Shown: positions 63,521 to 64,000 of the stretch, in pieces | Layout of the letters: each line of letters opens with the position of its first letter | How positions within the stretch are numbered: the stretch's first letter is position 1 | Origin: Rhizobiaceae bacterium | Lineage (GTDB): Bacteria > Pseudomonadota > Alphaproteobacteria > Rhizobiales > Rhizobiaceae | Length of the DNA: 64,000 bases | NCBI GenBank assembly: GCA_027483885.1 | Contig: JAIXTO010000089.1 | Location: 35,679 to 99,678, forward strand | Direction of reading: 5' to 3' | Notes under the pieces: model-generated | The model's database searches: none | Told to the model about the DNA's origin: nothing | What the model saw: only the letters and a program-made list of their open reading frames with translations | Translations under genes and position numbers: made by a program

Positions 63521-63939
63521 AATACCTCCTCGACACAAACGTCGTCTCGGAGCTGCGAAAGGTCGGAGACGGCAAAGCCGATGTGAACGTGACGCAGTGG
63601 ATCCGCGCGCGCGTCTCCAGTGACATGTTCCTGTCTGCGATCTCCATCCTCGAAATCGAGCGCGGCATTCTCAGCCTTCACCGTCGCGACCCCGCCCAGG
63701 GATCGCGCCTGCGGGAGTGGATGGACAGCCGCGTCCGCCCCGAATTCATCGATCGCATCCTGCCTGTCGATGATGCGGTTGCAACCCGGTACGCGCATCT
63801 GCACATCCCGGACCGGCGCAACGAGGCCGATGCGCTGATCGCTGCCACGGCGCTTATTCATGGCCTCAGCGTGGTGACGCGCAATGTACAGGATTTCGAA
63901 GGCACAGGCGTTATCCTGATCGATCCCTGGCGAGCCTGA
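63517..63939 (+). CDS. VapC/FitB-type PIN-domain toxin
   Basis: A 140-residue PIN-domain ribonuclease. The four acidic residues expected for metal binding are present: Asp6 (LLDTNVVSE), Glu46 (SILEIERG), Asp105 (NEADALIAATA) and Asp126 in VTRNVQDFEGTGV. The start is a TTG overlapping the antitoxin stop, a weak start that keeps toxin below antitoxin. FitB and VapC-like toxins cleave tRNA or rRNA sites. The pair looks complete. No clear terminator is visible before the window ends. Confidence 0.92.
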   Translation: MKYLLDTNVVSELRKVGDGKADVNVTQWIRARVSSDMFLSAISILEIERGILSLHRRDPAQGSRLREWMDSRVRPEFIDRILPVDDAVATRYAHLHIPDRRNEADALIAATALIHGLSVVTRNVQDFEGTGVILIDPWRA

Positions 63940-64000
63940 ACGATCGACGATCGTTCGCTCGCCGGTCAGATTGAGGCGATGCCGGGCTGATCGCTTCAGC

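Noticed and set aside
1..64000. tRNA, rRNA, CRISPR arrays, transposases or attachment sites
   Set aside because: None could be seen; repeats found are short and local, and no transposase or integrase motif appears in any credible frame.

Overview
The window looks like an accessory stretch of a Rhizobiales (Rhizobiaceae-like) alphaproteobacterium. The DNA is GC-rich, genes are tightly packed with ATGA/GTGA overlaps, and the content is typical of that group's chromids and megaplasmids: many TetR/GntR/LysR/MarR regulators, a TRAP and a Dpp-type ABC transporter, uronate catabolism and an alphaproteobacterial ECF/NrsF pair. I saw no rRNA, tRNA, CRISPR array or insertion sequence. The genus is an inference.

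1-16.6 kb: amine/xenobiotic region. It starts with a truncated fold-type IV aminotransferase resembling (R)-selective amine transaminases and its divergent TetR gene. A leftward tetR-adaptor-RND pump-lipoprotein hydrolase operon follows, with a double palindromic operator. Next is a TetR gene divergent from a rightward operon whose first gene is an unbroken fusion of an APC amino-acid/amine permease with a flavin monooxygenase, followed by an SDR and a MetA-type outer-membrane protein. An MFS transporter, a class III aminotransferase and another TetR gene close the region.

16.6-30.6 kb: mixed accessory region. A MarR gene with a palindromic operator precedes a divergent lepA (EF4) copy. A leftward five-gene run encodes a TTC38-like TPR protein, a small membrane protein, a ThDP enzyme with an altered cofactor motif, an OpgC-type membrane protein and a class III CoA-transferase. 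Then come a small membrane protein, TetR, an ECF sigma/NrsF-type anti-sigma pair, and a LysR gene divergent from a SnoaL-like protein and an SDR.

30.8-40.7 kb: sugar-acid catabolism. One leftward operon, gntR-dctP-dctQ-dctM-idnD-uxuA-uxuB, imports and degrades uronates or aldonates, with a GntR-type palindrome in front. A divergent regulator with two winged-helix domains precedes an enolase-superfamily sugar-acid dehydratase.

40.8-54.9 kb: iron acquisition. FecI-type sigma, FecR-type regulator and a TonB receptor with an STN domain are followed by two NIS synthetases, an AsbC-like ligase, an AsbD-AsbE fusion and a four-gene FecCD-type ABC importer. The gene set predicts a petrobactin-like (citrate/catecholate) siderophore. 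No asbF is present here.

54.9-64 kb: RidA, a racemase-fold protein lacking the usual cysteines, a broken amidase 3' end, a complete Dpp-type ABC importer with a divergent FadR-type regulator, a probable amidohydrolase relic, and a Phd/VapC-type toxin-antitoxin pair. The relics suggest a hydantoin/amide-catabolism locus that is decaying.
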